Below are positions 17,410 through 25,474 of a stretch of 34,658 bases of DNA, in pieces. Origin of the DNA: Clostridia bacterium (GTDB taxonomy: Bacteria; Bacillota; Clostridia; Oscillospirales; CAG-382); the NCBI GenBank assembly GCA_017620655.1, contig JAGAUT010000053.1, forward strand, positions 1-34,658, read 5' to 3'. The position numbers and the translations under genes are program-made. The notes under the pieces are model-generated. The model was not told the origin of the DNA. It made no database searches and saw only the letters and a list, made by a program, of their open reading frames with translations. Numbering within the stretch: the stretch's first letter is position 1; the number at the start of each line of letters is the position of its first letter.

Positions 17410-19037
17410 TTTGAAAGCTCCTTGATCATTTGTCTCATTTTGTCGGCAAGGCTTTGTAAGAACTCTGCATTTCTCGGGTATTCCTTAAATGTCAGGTTCA
17501 TGCCTGCTTCTTCATCGATAAGCTTTACAACGGCTTCTTTACCGATATATTTTTCAAGTGTTCTGCAAATCTGAATATCCTCTATAGCTTCCTTGAAAAC
17601 AAGTGCCCTTATTGAAGGATAAGCACCGTTCTTTGACGGATAAACACTCGCCGCATCACCCGACGGGAACATATAACTTGACGACTGCGAAACATAGGGG
17701 TTTATATCAAACATTGAGCCTGAAACATAGGTAAAATTATATCCCCAATGCAAAAATCCGTCAAAACCGTATTTATACATCTGAAGACCGATAATTCTGT
17801 TACGGTACGAGGGCATAAACAGAAGCCTGTTGCTGACCTTATCCCAGTCACCGCAACAGTAGTAGCACCACTTCTCTTCGAAATCCTTATTGATAAAGTC
17901 TTCAATGTGAGCAATTTCCGCAACGGCAACGTCCATAAGTCCCTTTTCAACAAAGTCAACCTCGGAAAGTGCATCCATTAGAGGTCTGCCTTCAAACAGA
18001 GGCTTTATCTGCTTGTTTGCGTATTCATAGATGTCGATATTATTCTTGTTGGGCTCATCGGAAATATGGAAGTAGCACTTATCAAATACACCCTTATCCT
18101 TAAGGAAAGAAGTAAGTGCAGGAACAAAGGCTTTGAGAAAATCTACATATTCCTCGGTATCAGCACGCATTGACGAATCGAATATATACTTTCTTTCGCC
18201 GTCAACTTCAGCTTCAATATTTATGCACCATTCTGCTCCGCCTGCATGATAAAGGTGGGATATTTCAAAATACTGCATACCGCATTTGAGCGCAAGGTCG
18301 ATATATTTGCCGAGTCTGTCAAATCCGAAAGAATAAGTGCCGTTTGTTACGGTAATGTCCGTAAGCGAACAGTCGGGGCGTTTTACATTAAAGCCGCGGT
18401 CTGTATCGAGATTTAAAGGAAGCACGGGAGTCAGCACCATATTGATGCCCGTTTCCTTAGCAAGAAGCATATAATTTTCAATAAGCTTCCAATGTTCCTC
18501 AGAATACATGGCAACATTATGACAGGACGCAATACAGTCGGGATGGAACCACTGGGTATATTTAAGGGTATTTTCCTCAACAACTTCGTCAACAATCTCA
18601 ATTTTTAAAGATGCGGAATCCTCTCCGAAGTATACGGTAAAATCATATTCGCCTGCTTTAAAATCTTCAGGCACCTTTACATTTACCCACATACATGAGC
18701 CGTATTTTGATGCCGAATAAAATCCGTTCTGATCGCAAAGCGGAATAAGAATATCGGGCACAATTCCGGGTTTATCTGTGATAACATCCTCATCATTAAA
18801 CCAGATAAAATCAATAATCGTATCCTTAACTTGATAGAGCGTGGAAAAATCAGAAAGAGCACTTTCGACTCTTACAGGCAGAGTTGCTCTGAGATCCACC
18901 TTTACATAAACCTGAAAATTGATGCTTTCGCCTTTGAGGGCAGTAAGCTTTGTTACTCCGAGATTTGAAACATCGTCGCCAAGACGCACTTTGTCAAGGC
19001 TTGATACTATTTTCATTTGTGCGAGGTTTGTATCCAT
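17406..19037 (-). CDS. GH123-like glycosidase (DUF4091), paralogue A
   Basis: 543 residues from ATG 19037, which has AAGGAG (19044-19049) 6 bases upstream; a longer frame to 19082 has none. The N-terminal 170 residues are a beta-sandwich-like region (LTALKGESINFQVYV, WVNVKVPEDFKAGEYDFTVYF), followed by a TIM-barrel-like domain. The barrel contains FHISDEP with adjacent D327-E328; GH123 beta-N-acetylgalactosaminidases use such an Asp-Glu pair for substrate-assisted catalysis. The C-terminal DUF4091 part has GFLHWGYN, PSGDAASVYP and SIRALVFKEAIEDIQICRTLE. There is no export signal, so imported substrates are likely. It is the third of three tandem paralogues. The true sugar is unknown; amino-sugar specificity is inferred from family resemblance. 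Confidence 0.82.
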   Translation of the reverse strand: MDTNLAQMKIVSSLDKVRLGDDVSNLGVTKLTALKGESINFQVYVKVDLRATLPVRVESALSDFSTLYQVKDTIIDFIWFNDEDVITDKPGIVPDILIPLCDQNGFYSASKYGSCMWVNVKVPEDFKAGEYDFTVYFGEDSASLKIEIVDEVVEENTLKYTQWFHPDCIASCHNVAMYSEEHWKLIENYMLLAKETGINMVLTPVLPLNLDTDRGFNVKRPDCSLTDITVTNGTYSFGFDRLGKYIDLALKCGMQYFEISHLYHAGGAEWCINIEAEVDGERKYIFDSSMRADTEEYVDFLKAFVPALTSFLKDKGVFDKCYFHISDEPNKNNIDIYEYANKQIKPLFEGRPLMDALSEVDFVEKGLMDVAVAEIAHIEDFINKDFEEKWCYYCCGDWDKVSNRLLFMPSYRNRIIGLQMYKYGFDGFLHWGYNFTYVSGSMFDINPYVSQSSSYMFPSGDAASVYPSKNGAYPSIRALVFKEAIEDIQICRTLEKYIGKEAVVKLIDEEAGMNLTFKEYPRNAEFLQSLADKMRQMIKELSK

Positions 19038-19053
19038 AATTTTCTCCTTAAAA

Positions 19054-19073
19054 GCAAGGCGGCACAAGCCGCC
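19054..19073 (-). terminator. GC-rich hairpin between GH123-like paralogues B and A
   Basis: On the minus strand GGCGGC-TTGT-GCCGCC is followed by TTGCTTTTA, immediately before the AAGGAG of paralogue A. The short stem and T-rich tail fit a weak intergenic terminator or an RNA processing/stabilising hairpin within the operon. Confidence 0.45.
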
Positions 19074-19082
19074 CATACTCAT

Positions 19083-20729
19083 TTACTTTGCTGAATATTT
19101 TGCAATCATTTCCTTCATCTTTGTGATAAGATTCGGGATAAATTCTGCGTTTCGCGGATATTCAAAAAAGGTTAAATTCATTCCTGCTTCGTCATCAATA
19201 AGCTTTATAACTGCTTCTTTACCGACAAATTCTTCAAGCTTTTGACAGATTTGTATATCTTCAAGCGCATCCTTGAAAACAAGTGCACGTATAGACGGCA
19301 GGGCTCCGTTATCACCCGGATATACCGAGAATGGGTCGCCCGACGGATAACAAAAGTTACCGGAGGTTGATACAAAAGGGTTATACTTATAGTAAGAACA
19401 GCCGCAATAGTAAAAATTAAAGCCCCAATGCAAAAAGCCGTTAAAGCCGTATTTATACATCTGAAGTCCGAGGATTCTGTCGCGGTAAAGGGGCATATTT
19501 AAAAATCTGTTAGTGCAGTCAAGGTAGTTTCCGCAGCAATAGTAACACCATTTTTACGAAAGTTCAATGCCCTCAAACTCTTTAAAGCAGGCTCTGTCAA
19601 TATCCTGAACGGGAGCATCCACAAGTCCTCGTAAGTAATAAGAGGAGTTGGAGATGGCATCAATGGTCTTTCCGCCTTCAAGAAGAGGTCTTATATAGCT
19701 GTTAGCATATTCATAGTAGTGAATAATCTCTTCAACAGGCTCATCCGAAATATGAAAGTAGCACTTTTCAAATATTCCCTTATTCTTTAAATATCTGACA
19801 ACGGCAGGTACAAAGTTCTTTAAAAACTCGACGTATTCGGGAATATCTCCCTTTTTAGTCATATTGAAGACAATCTTTCTTTCGCCGTCAACAACCATTT
19901 CAACCTGATTACACAACTCAGCGCCTCTCGGATGGAAAAGATGTGATATTTCAAAATACTCCATACCGTTTTTGAGCGCCATATCAACAAACCTGTCAAG
20001 TCTTGAAAAGCCGAAGCTGTATACACCGTTATCCAGGTTAATATCAACAAGCTGGCAGACAGGGCGGAAAGAGTTTTCTCCCCAAGTATCAAGGTCATAG
20101 GACAGAATAGGTGTAAGAATCATATTTATGCCGAGTCTTCTTGCCATAACCATAAAACTATCAATCAATTCCCAATGCCTTTCGCTGTACATGGGAAGAT
20201 TATAATAATCGGCAATGCTGTCAACATGAAACCACTGGGTAAACTTTACTGTCTGCTTTGGAAGAAGTGCATCAATGACACTCAACTTCAGCGTCACGCT
20301 GTTATCCCAGTAAGAAATTTTGATATCATACTCCCCTGCTTCTATGTCATCGGGAAGTCTGACATTTACCCACATAGTATTTCCGAAGCGAGTTGCGCTG
20401 AAGTATCCGTCAATATCACTAATAGGAATAAGAAGGTCGGGCATAATGCCGGGCTTATCGGTGATAATATCATTATCCGTCTGCCATATATAATCCATGT
20501 TGACACTGCGTACCTCATACAAAGTAATATACTCCGAAAGGTCACTTTCAAGCACCGGCTTCATCGTCTGCTTGTCGGGCATCTCAAAGTAAATCTGAAA
20601 GTTGACATTTTCGCCCTTGAGTGCCGTAAGAGATGAAATTTCATAATCCCTCAAATCGTCTTTATCACGAATTTTATCAAGACTTGAAATAATCCGCATC
20701 TTTGCTTTTTTATCTGAAATATTATCCAT
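19083..20729 (-). pseudogene. GH123-like glycosidase (DUF4091), paralogue B, interrupted by an in-frame TAA
   Basis: The reading frame matches paralogues A and C from end to end (548 sense codons), but codon 392 is TAA (19554-19556). The upstream part gives 391 residues with LTALKGENVNFQIYF, a TIM-barrel-like region and FHISDEP (D329-E330). Downstream, in the same frame, come KWCYYCCGNYLDCTNRFLNMPLYRDRILG and the normal DUF4091 end. Paralogue A has DFEEKWCYYCC at the break, so one base change of a Glu or Lys codon explains the stop; there is no frameshift. The 391-residue product would lack GFLHWG and the C-terminal 156 residues. Reinitiation at ATG 19496 could yield a separate 137-residue fragment. 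The start has only a weak RBS, 23 bases after paralogue C. A recent pseudogene, a sequencing error or a recoded stop are possible. Confidence 0.8.
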
Positions 20730-20752
20730 TACAATACCATCTGCTATTCAAA

Positions 20753-22429
20753 TTATTTTGAAGCGTATTGCGCAATCATTTCCTTCATCTTGTTCATAAG
20801 ACTTGGAATATAGTCGCTGTTTCTTGGATAGTCAAAGAAAGTAACATTCATTCCTGCTTCTTCATCTATCATCTTGATAACGGCTTCTTTACCGATATAC
20901 TTTTCAAGTGTCTTACATACGTCAACATCCTGAAGTGCCTCTTTGAAAATAATAGCTCTCATAGAAGGAACGGGTCCTTTTTCCATTGGATATACTCTGA
21001 AAGCGTCACCCGAGGGAAAAGCCTTATCGGCAGAGGATGTCATATAAGGATTGATAAGATAACGGGACACCTGGCTGTTATAATAGTTAAAGCCCCAGTT
21101 AAGGAAACCGACAAGATTGAACTTATATATCTGAAGACCGATAATTCTGTTTCTGTATCCGGGCATAGCAAGGAAGTTGTTGCTTACCTTATCCCATTGA
21201 CTGCAGCAGTAGTAGCCCCATCTGTTTTCAATGTCTCGGCTGAGAAAATCGGGCATATGATTGATGGAAACAACGGGAAGCTTTGTAAGACCTCTGTCAT
21301 AATACTCAACCCTGCTCATGGCATCCATCATTCGTTCTTCTCCTACAATGGGTGCAAGAATGTCTCTTCCGAACTGATATGCCTCGAGGTGGCCGTCGTA
21401 AGGCTCGTCGGAGATGTGGAAGAAGCAGTTATCGAACACTTCTTTAGACTTTAGGAACTTAACGAGTGCAGGAAGCATCTGGCGGAGGAAATTGCCGTAT
21501 TCGGGGTCGGTTGACTTTACACGGGTATCGAACATATAGTCCTCAACACCGTTTTCCTTTATCTTGATGTTGGCTGTGTACTGAAGTCCCCACTGGGAGA
21601 AGAGATGTGCCATTTCAAAGTATTCAATGCCGCAACGCTTGCACATGTCAATCCATCTGTCAAGAAGTGAGAAGTCAAAGTAATACTTGTCGCCGCACTT
21701 TTCTATTTTAAGAAGCTGAACGCATACTCTCTTAAGTCCTGTTTCAGTATCAAGAGGAGGTGTGATAATGGGAGTAAGAATCATGTTAATGCCCACTTCT
21801 CTTGCAAGCTTTACATACTTTTCAATGAGTTCCCAATGCTCTTCGGAATAAACTTCAACATTGTGTGCCGTTGCAATACAGTCGGCATACAACCACTGGG
21901 TAAAGATTGTGGACTGGGAAGGAAGTTTTGCAGGAAGAACCTCGATTTCAAAGTTCTTTTCAATCACATCGCTTCTGTCAAGGTTACTTTCCATTCTGAT
22001 TGTAATGGGATATGTGCCTGCTTTCATATATGAGGGCACTTTTACTTCAATCCAGAGAGAAGTTACTGTATTTGAAATTGCCATTCTGCCGTTCTGCATA
22101 TCAAGGGGTACAAGAATATCGGGAACAATACCCGGCCCTGTCATAATAACGTCGTCATCGTGAGGAACAACACAGTCGGCAACTGCATCCTTTATGCAGT
22201 AAGCATTGATATAGTCCTTTAAGGGTGAATCGACAAACACATATGTATCAGCCTTATAAGGAGTATAAGGATTATTTGGGTCGGGTTTTTGTGTAAAGAT
22301 ACCGCACACCTGATACGAATAGTTTTCGCCTGCAAGCACCTTTGCAGAGTTTACTTCATTAAGTGCCATAAGTTCAGGCACGCTTCTGACCTTTTCAAGG
22401 CTTGAAATATTTTTAAGAAGAATATCCAT
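20753..22429 (-). CDS. GH123-like glycosidase (DUF4091), paralogue C
   Basis: 558 residues from ATG 22429, with GGAGG (22438-22442) 8 bases upstream; the longer frame to 22447 would start inside that RBS. It has the same layout as paralogue A: an N-terminal beta-sandwich-like region (LAGENYSYQVCG, WIEVKVPSYMKAGTYPITI), a barrel with FHISDEP (D341-E342), then GYYCCSQWDKVSN, GFLNWGFNYYNS, PSGDAFRVYP and SMRAIIFKEALQDVDVCKTLEKYIGKEAVIKMIDEEAGM. No signal peptide. It is the first gene of the four-gene operon C-B-A-esterase and the most diverged at its N-terminus, carrying an extra insert (TQKPDPNNPYTPYKADTY). The family is clear; the substrate is not. Confidence 0.82.
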   Translation of the reverse strand: MDILLKNISSLEKVRSVPELMALNEVNSAKVLAGENYSYQVCGIFTQKPDPNNPYTPYKADTYVFVDSPLKDYINAYCIKDAVADCVVPHDDDVIMTGPGIVPDILVPLDMQNGRMAISNTVTSLWIEVKVPSYMKAGTYPITIRMESNLDRSDVIEKNFEIEVLPAKLPSQSTIFTQWLYADCIATAHNVEVYSEEHWELIEKYVKLAREVGINMILTPIITPPLDTETGLKRVCVQLLKIEKCGDKYYFDFSLLDRWIDMCKRCGIEYFEMAHLFSQWGLQYTANIKIKENGVEDYMFDTRVKSTDPEYGNFLRQMLPALVKFLKSKEVFDNCFFHISDEPYDGHLEAYQFGRDILAPIVGEERMMDAMSRVEYYDRGLTKLPVVSINHMPDFLSRDIENRWGYYCCSQWDKVSNNFLAMPGYRNRIIGLQIYKFNLVGFLNWGFNYYNSQVSRYLINPYMTSSADKAFPSGDAFRVYPMEKGPVPSMRAIIFKEALQDVDVCKTLEKYIGKEAVIKMIDEEAGMNVTFFDYPRNSDYIPSLMNKMKEMIAQYASK

Positions 22430-22466
22430 GTTTCTTTCCTCCGACAATATAAAAATAGTTTATTAT

Positions 22467-22495
22467 ATTTTACCATATAGGTGTATTTTTTGCAA
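22467..22495 (-). promoter_or_regulatory. Promoter of the GH123-like operon
   Basis: On the minus strand TTGCAA (22495-22490), a 17-bp spacer and TAAAAT (22472-22467) with TGG before it. It is 38 bases upstream of the paralogue C ATG. An alternative -10, TATAAT, five bases further downstream has no -35 at the right distance. Confidence 0.6.
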
Positions 22496-22545
22496 TACAA
22501 AAAGACAACTTTTAGTCAAAAACAATTATCACGTATGTTAAGACA

Positions 22546-22574
22546 TTGACACAGACATATTTTCGTTATATAAT
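22546..22574 (+). promoter_or_regulatory. Perfect consensus promoter of the kinase-like/peptidase-like operon
   Basis: TTGACA at 22546-22551, exactly 17 bases, and TATAAT at 22569-22574. The start would be near 22581 and the RBS GAGGT at 22594-22598, so the leader is only about 20 bases and cannot hold a separate small precursor gene. Confidence 0.88.
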
Positions 22575-22603
22575 TATTATAACAACCAAACACGAGGTAC
22601 ATT

Positions 22604-23314
22604 ATGGCTCTTTACAGAATTGCTGACCTTAACATAAAAATCAATCATAAGCACGATTATCTTACAAAGCTGTGCAGAAACTACCTCCACGAGAATCAGG
22701 ATGCAGAAATAGATTTTGAAGTATCTGCCAGCCCCGACGACTACGACAAGGACAAGGAATGTCTCGAAGGCTATTCCGACGGGTATCTTGAATCAATTTC
22801 GGTTTACAGGCAGATAGCGAAGAAGCTTCTGGAATACGACGGAATCATTCTTCATGCGGCAGTTATTTCGGTTGACGGCAAGGCTTATGCCTTCTCCGCA
22901 CCCAGCGGCACGGGAAAATCAACCCATATCCGTCTTTGGAAAGAGGCATTCGGCGACAAAGTGAAGATTGTCAATGGTGACAAACCGCTTATCCGATACA
23001 TTGACGGAAAGCTTTATGCATACGGCACTCCCTGGTGCGGTAAAGAAGGCTATAATGCCAATACCAAGGCTGAGCTTTATTCAATCTGCTTTATTTCAAG
23101 AGCAAAGGAAAACAGCATTGAAAGAATTGACCCGAACACGGCCCTTCCCAGAATTTTCACCCAGCTTCTTTTGCCCGATAGCGAAGCGCAGACAGACAAA
23201 TTCTTCAGTATGCTGAATGTAATTTTTGACAGGGTCAAATTCTACAGTCTCGGCTGTAATATGGATATACAGGCGGCACACGTTGCCTATGAGGGTATGA
23301 AAAGCAATGATTAA
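22604..23314 (+). CDS. HPr kinase/PEP carboxykinase-like P-loop protein
   Basis: 236 residues. The P-loop is SAPSGTGKSTHIRLW with K105 and S106, and the following acidic site is IVNGDKPLIRY (D126; relatives usually have NDDKP). GTPWCGKEGYNAN near 140-152 and the IERIDPNTAL segment are also typical. This matches the HPr-kinase C-terminal-like family often found beside PqqD-like proteins and S24/S26 peptidases in Firmicutes. Some relatives phosphorylate lasso peptides, so the target may be a peptide rather than HPr. True HprK is larger, with an N-terminal domain that is missing here. The next gene overlaps it by 8 bases. No PqqD or precursor gene is seen in the window. The family is fairly sure; the substrate is unknown. 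Confidence 0.8.
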   Translation: MALYRIADLNIKINHKHDYLTKLCRNYLHENQDAEIDFEVSASPDDYDKDKECLEGYSDGYLESISVYRQIAKKLLEYDGIILHAAVISVDGKAYAFSAPSGTGKSTHIRLWKEAFGDKVKIVNGDKPLIRYIDGKLYAYGTPWCGKEGYNANTKAELYSICFISRAKENSIERIDPNTALPRIFTQLLLPDSEAQTDKFFSMLNVIFDRVKFYSLGCNMDIQAAHVAYEGMKSND

Positions 23315-23768
23315 TTTATCAAACAGACCTAAAATGGAAGAAGTCTATCCGTTTATTGAAGCATCAATAAAGGAAGGTGGTCAGTTTGTCCTTTATCCCA
23401 GAGGCACAAGCATGAATCCCACCATATATGAAGGTAAAGACTGCGTTGTTCTGACAGAACTGAAAGAACCAAAACAGTACGATATTGTTTTATACAAACG
23501 GTTAAGCGGTCAGTTTGTTCTGCACCGTATAATGAAGGTCAAAAACGGAAACTATACTATGTGCGGAGACAATCAGTACATTTTCGAAAAAGGCATAAAG
23601 CGTGACCAGATTCTTGCAGTTGTAGAAGAAATCAGAAAAGATGACGGCAGAATTTTTGACAAGAACAAAATTTACGCTGACGGAAAATGTTTCCACAGTA
23701 GTTTCAAGAAGAAACTTCAGAGAATCAGGCATTACCTGAGAAGAATAATTAAAGGTGAAAAGAATTGA
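23307..23768 (+). CDS. S24/S26-family signal-peptidase-like protein
   Basis: 153 residues. The serine box is LYPRGTSMNPTI with S35. A second box, YDIVLYKRLSGQFVLHRIMKV, has H73 where bacterial leader peptidases have lysine; the third is MCGDNQ with D88. A Ser-His-Asp set is the SipW/ER type rather than the Ser-Lys LepB type. Unlike membrane signal peptidases, no transmembrane helix is visible at either end; the C-terminus is very basic (KKKLQRIRHYLRRIIKGEKN). It overlaps the kinase-like gene by 8 bases and the next gene by 4 (TTGA). The arrangement suggests processing of a cytosolic or membrane-surface peptide, possibly together with the kinase-like protein; the target is unknown. Confidence 0.78.
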   Translation: MINLSNRPKMEEVYPFIEASIKEGGQFVLYPRGTSMNPTIYEGKDCVVLTELKEPKQYDIVLYKRLSGQFVLHRIMKVKNGNYTMCGDNQYIFEKGIKRDQILAVVEEIRKDDGRIFDKNKIYADGKCFHSSFKKKLQRIRHYLRRIIKGEKN

Positions 23769-24958
23769 TTGAAAAAACTAACTTAATTCTCAAACAAATA
23801 CAAGAAAGGCTGATTTTACACAGAAGGTATCTTCACCAAAATGCGGAAACCGGCTTTAACACAATTAAAACTTCAAAATATATTTACAACACACTCTGCT
23901 CCGTTGGCGTAGAGTGTCGTTTTTTAGGGGAAAATGCCGTCGTCGGAGATATAAAAGGCGAAAAAAACGGCAAAACCGTTCTTTTAAGAGCCGACATTGA
24001 CGCTCTGCCGATTACCGAGCAAACAGGACTTCCTTATGCCTGCAAGCATGGAAATATGCATGCCTGCGGTCACGACATGCACACGGCTATGCTTCTTGGT
24101 GCAGCTGAAATACTGCAATCAATGGGTAATGAACTATACGGAAATATACGAATGTTATTTCAGCCTGCAGAGGAAATTCTGTCGGGTGCAAAGGCGGCAA
24201 TCGAAAACGGTGTTCTTAACGGCGTTGATTATGCAATGACACTGCACGTTATGACAGCGAGCGACATTCCGACAGGAAGTGTACTTCTCTCCTACGACTC
24301 CCCTTCTGCTCCGTCCGCTGACTTCTTTGAAATGAAGATATTCGGCAAGGGCTGTCACGGCTCATCGCCGAGCATTGGCATTGATCCTATTAGCTGTGCA
24401 TGCAGAATAGTAACAGATTTACAGCACATCAAAGCGTATGAACTCGGAATACACGACAAGGCTGTTCTCACATTCGGTCAGATTTCAGGCGGCAACAGTG
24501 CAAATGCCATCCCCGACGAGGTTACTCTAAGAGGAACCCTCAGGTGCTTTGATGAAAGCGCAAGAACATTTTACAAACAGCGGTTTGAGGAAATCTCGGA
24601 GTGCATTGCCAAAGCCTTCAGGTGCAAATGCAAAATCAATTACACCTCCTGCTGTCCCTGTCTTGTTAACGATGCGGGACTGCTGGAAAAGACATCAAAA
24701 TTTATGACAGAGCTTCTGGGAGAAGACAATGTAATTAAAATCAAAGATACAAAATCAAAAATTCAAGGCTCGGAGGATTTTGCGTATATCAGTCAGGCTA
24801 TGCCGTCGGTGAGCGTTGCAATAGCGGCGGGAAGCATAAAAGACGGCTTCACACTTCCCCTTCACAACCCAAAGGTTACCTTTGATGAGAGGGCACTTGA
24901 AGTCGGGTGCAAGGTGTTTGCTTACAATGCGATAAAATTACTGACAACGGAGGAATAG
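23765..24958 (+). CDS. M20D-family amidohydrolase (N-acyl-amino-acid/hippurate hydrolase type)
   Basis: 397 residues from a TTG at 23765 that overlaps the upstream stop (TTGA), with AAAGGTG 7 bases before it. M20D enzymes hydrolyse N-acyl amino acids or small amides with a metal pair. Motifs: LLRADIDALPITEQTG (D77 and D79), HACGHDMHTAML (C101 and H103 as metal ligands), FQPAEEILSGAK (E136-E137) and TLHV (H161). The dimerisation domain begins near GKGCHGSSPSIGIDP. The tail has QGSEDFAYISQAMPSV and the terminal metal-binding histidine in PLHNPKVTFDERAL. No signal peptide. It could deacylate an amino acid or peptide produced by this operon or act in general salvage; the context does not decide. 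Confidence 0.92.
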   Translation: MIEKTNLILKQIQERLILHRRYLHQNAETGFNTIKTSKYIYNTLCSVGVECRFLGENAVVGDIKGEKNGKTVLLRADIDALPITEQTGLPYACKHGNMHACGHDMHTAMLLGAAEILQSMGNELYGNIRMLFQPAEEILSGAKAAIENGVLNGVDYAMTLHVMTASDIPTGSVLLSYDSPSAPSADFFEMKIFGKGCHGSSPSIGIDPISCACRIVTDLQHIKAYELGIHDKAVLTFGQISGGNSANAIPDEVTLRGTLRCFDESARTFYKQRFEEISECIAKAFRCKCKINYTSCCPCLVNDAGLLEKTSKFMTELLGEDNVIKIKDTKSKIQGSEDFAYISQAMPSVSVAIAAGSIKDGFTLPLHNPKVTFDERALEVGCKVFAYNAIKLLTTEE

Positions 24959-24960
24959 AC

Positions 24961-25359
24961 ATGGACAAGATATGGAATAAAATGTACGAGGCGGCAAAAG
25001 AAGTTTTTAACGCAAGAAGAATCTCCGACTACGTCACCTGCGGCGAAGTATCGGCGGCGGTGCTTTCAAAGTCGGGCAGAATTTACACAGGAGTGTGCAT
25101 TGACACCTGTTCAACCCTTGGCATATGTGCCGAGAGAAATGCAATTTTCAACATGATAACAAATGGCGAGCAGGAAATAGACAAGGTAATTTGCATAATG
25201 CCCGACGGCAAGGTCGGCGGTGCTCCCTGCGGTGCCTGCCGCGAGCTTATGGTTCAGCTTATGCCTAAGACATACGGCAAAATCGAAATTATGATGGACT
25301 TTGATTCGGGAAGAATTATGAAAATGAAAGATTTATGCCCGGAATGGTGGATTGGGTAA
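24961..25359 (+). CDS. Cytidine deaminase-like zinc enzyme
   Basis: 132 residues from ATG 24961, chosen because GGAGG at 949-953 of the 24 kb block lies 7 bases upstream; an ATG at 24907 is inside the previous gene. The zinc-dependent deaminase motif is GICAERNAI (C56, E58) with PCGACREL (C90, C93). Size and the CAE form (Cys rather than His) match homotetrameric cytidine deaminases and blasticidin-S-deaminase-like proteins. The usual cytidine deaminase substrate segment NAS is not seen; the equivalent region reads CIDTCSTLG, so the substrate may not be cytidine. It sits 2 bases after the M20D stop as the last gene of the operon. Confidence 0.85.
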   Translation: MDKIWNKMYEAAKEVFNARRISDYVTCGEVSAAVLSKSGRIYTGVCIDTCSTLGICAERNAIFNMITNGEQEIDKVICIMPDGKVGGAPCGACRELMVQLMPKTYGKIEIMMDFDSGRIMKMKDLCPEWWIG

Positions 25360-25383
25360 TATCGGTAGTCGGGCATATATTTT
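25334..25383 (+). terminator. Weak candidate terminator after the deaminase gene
   Basis: TATGCCCG (25334-25341) and CGGGCATA (25370-25377) can pair over 8 bp, followed by TATTTTA. The first arm lies in the end of the gene and the 28-base loop is long, so this is tentative. Confidence 0.3.
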
Positions 25384-25393
25384 ACTAAAACGC

Positions 25394-25422
25394 TTGACAT
25401 CATTTCTTAAATATGGTAGAAT
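25394..25422 (+). promoter_or_regulatory. Promoter of tyrS
   Basis: TTGACA at 25394-25399, a 17-bp spacer and TAGAAT at 25417-25422 with TGG before the -10. The leader to the ATG at 25475 is under 50 bases, too short for a T-box riboswitch. Confidence 0.8.
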
Positions 25423-25474
25423 ATGATGAGTATTTATGAATGACACATCACTCATTCAATTGGAGGCAATATTA

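Noticed and set aside
19554-19556. Stop-codon recoding (selenocysteine or pyrrolysine) in GH123-like paralogue B.
   Set aside because: The codon is TAA, not TGA or TAG, and the paralogues have ordinary Glu/Lys there. A point mutation or sequence error is simpler.
20768-21454. A 228-codon open frame on the plus strand opposite GH123-like paralogue C.
   Set aside because: Antisense to a well-supported gene, with no RBS and no recognisable domain.
22497-22603. A small RiPP precursor gene ahead of the kinase-like gene.
   Set aside because: The predicted transcription start at about 22581 leaves only about 20 bases before the kinase-like ATG, and no plausible small frame with an RBS is present.
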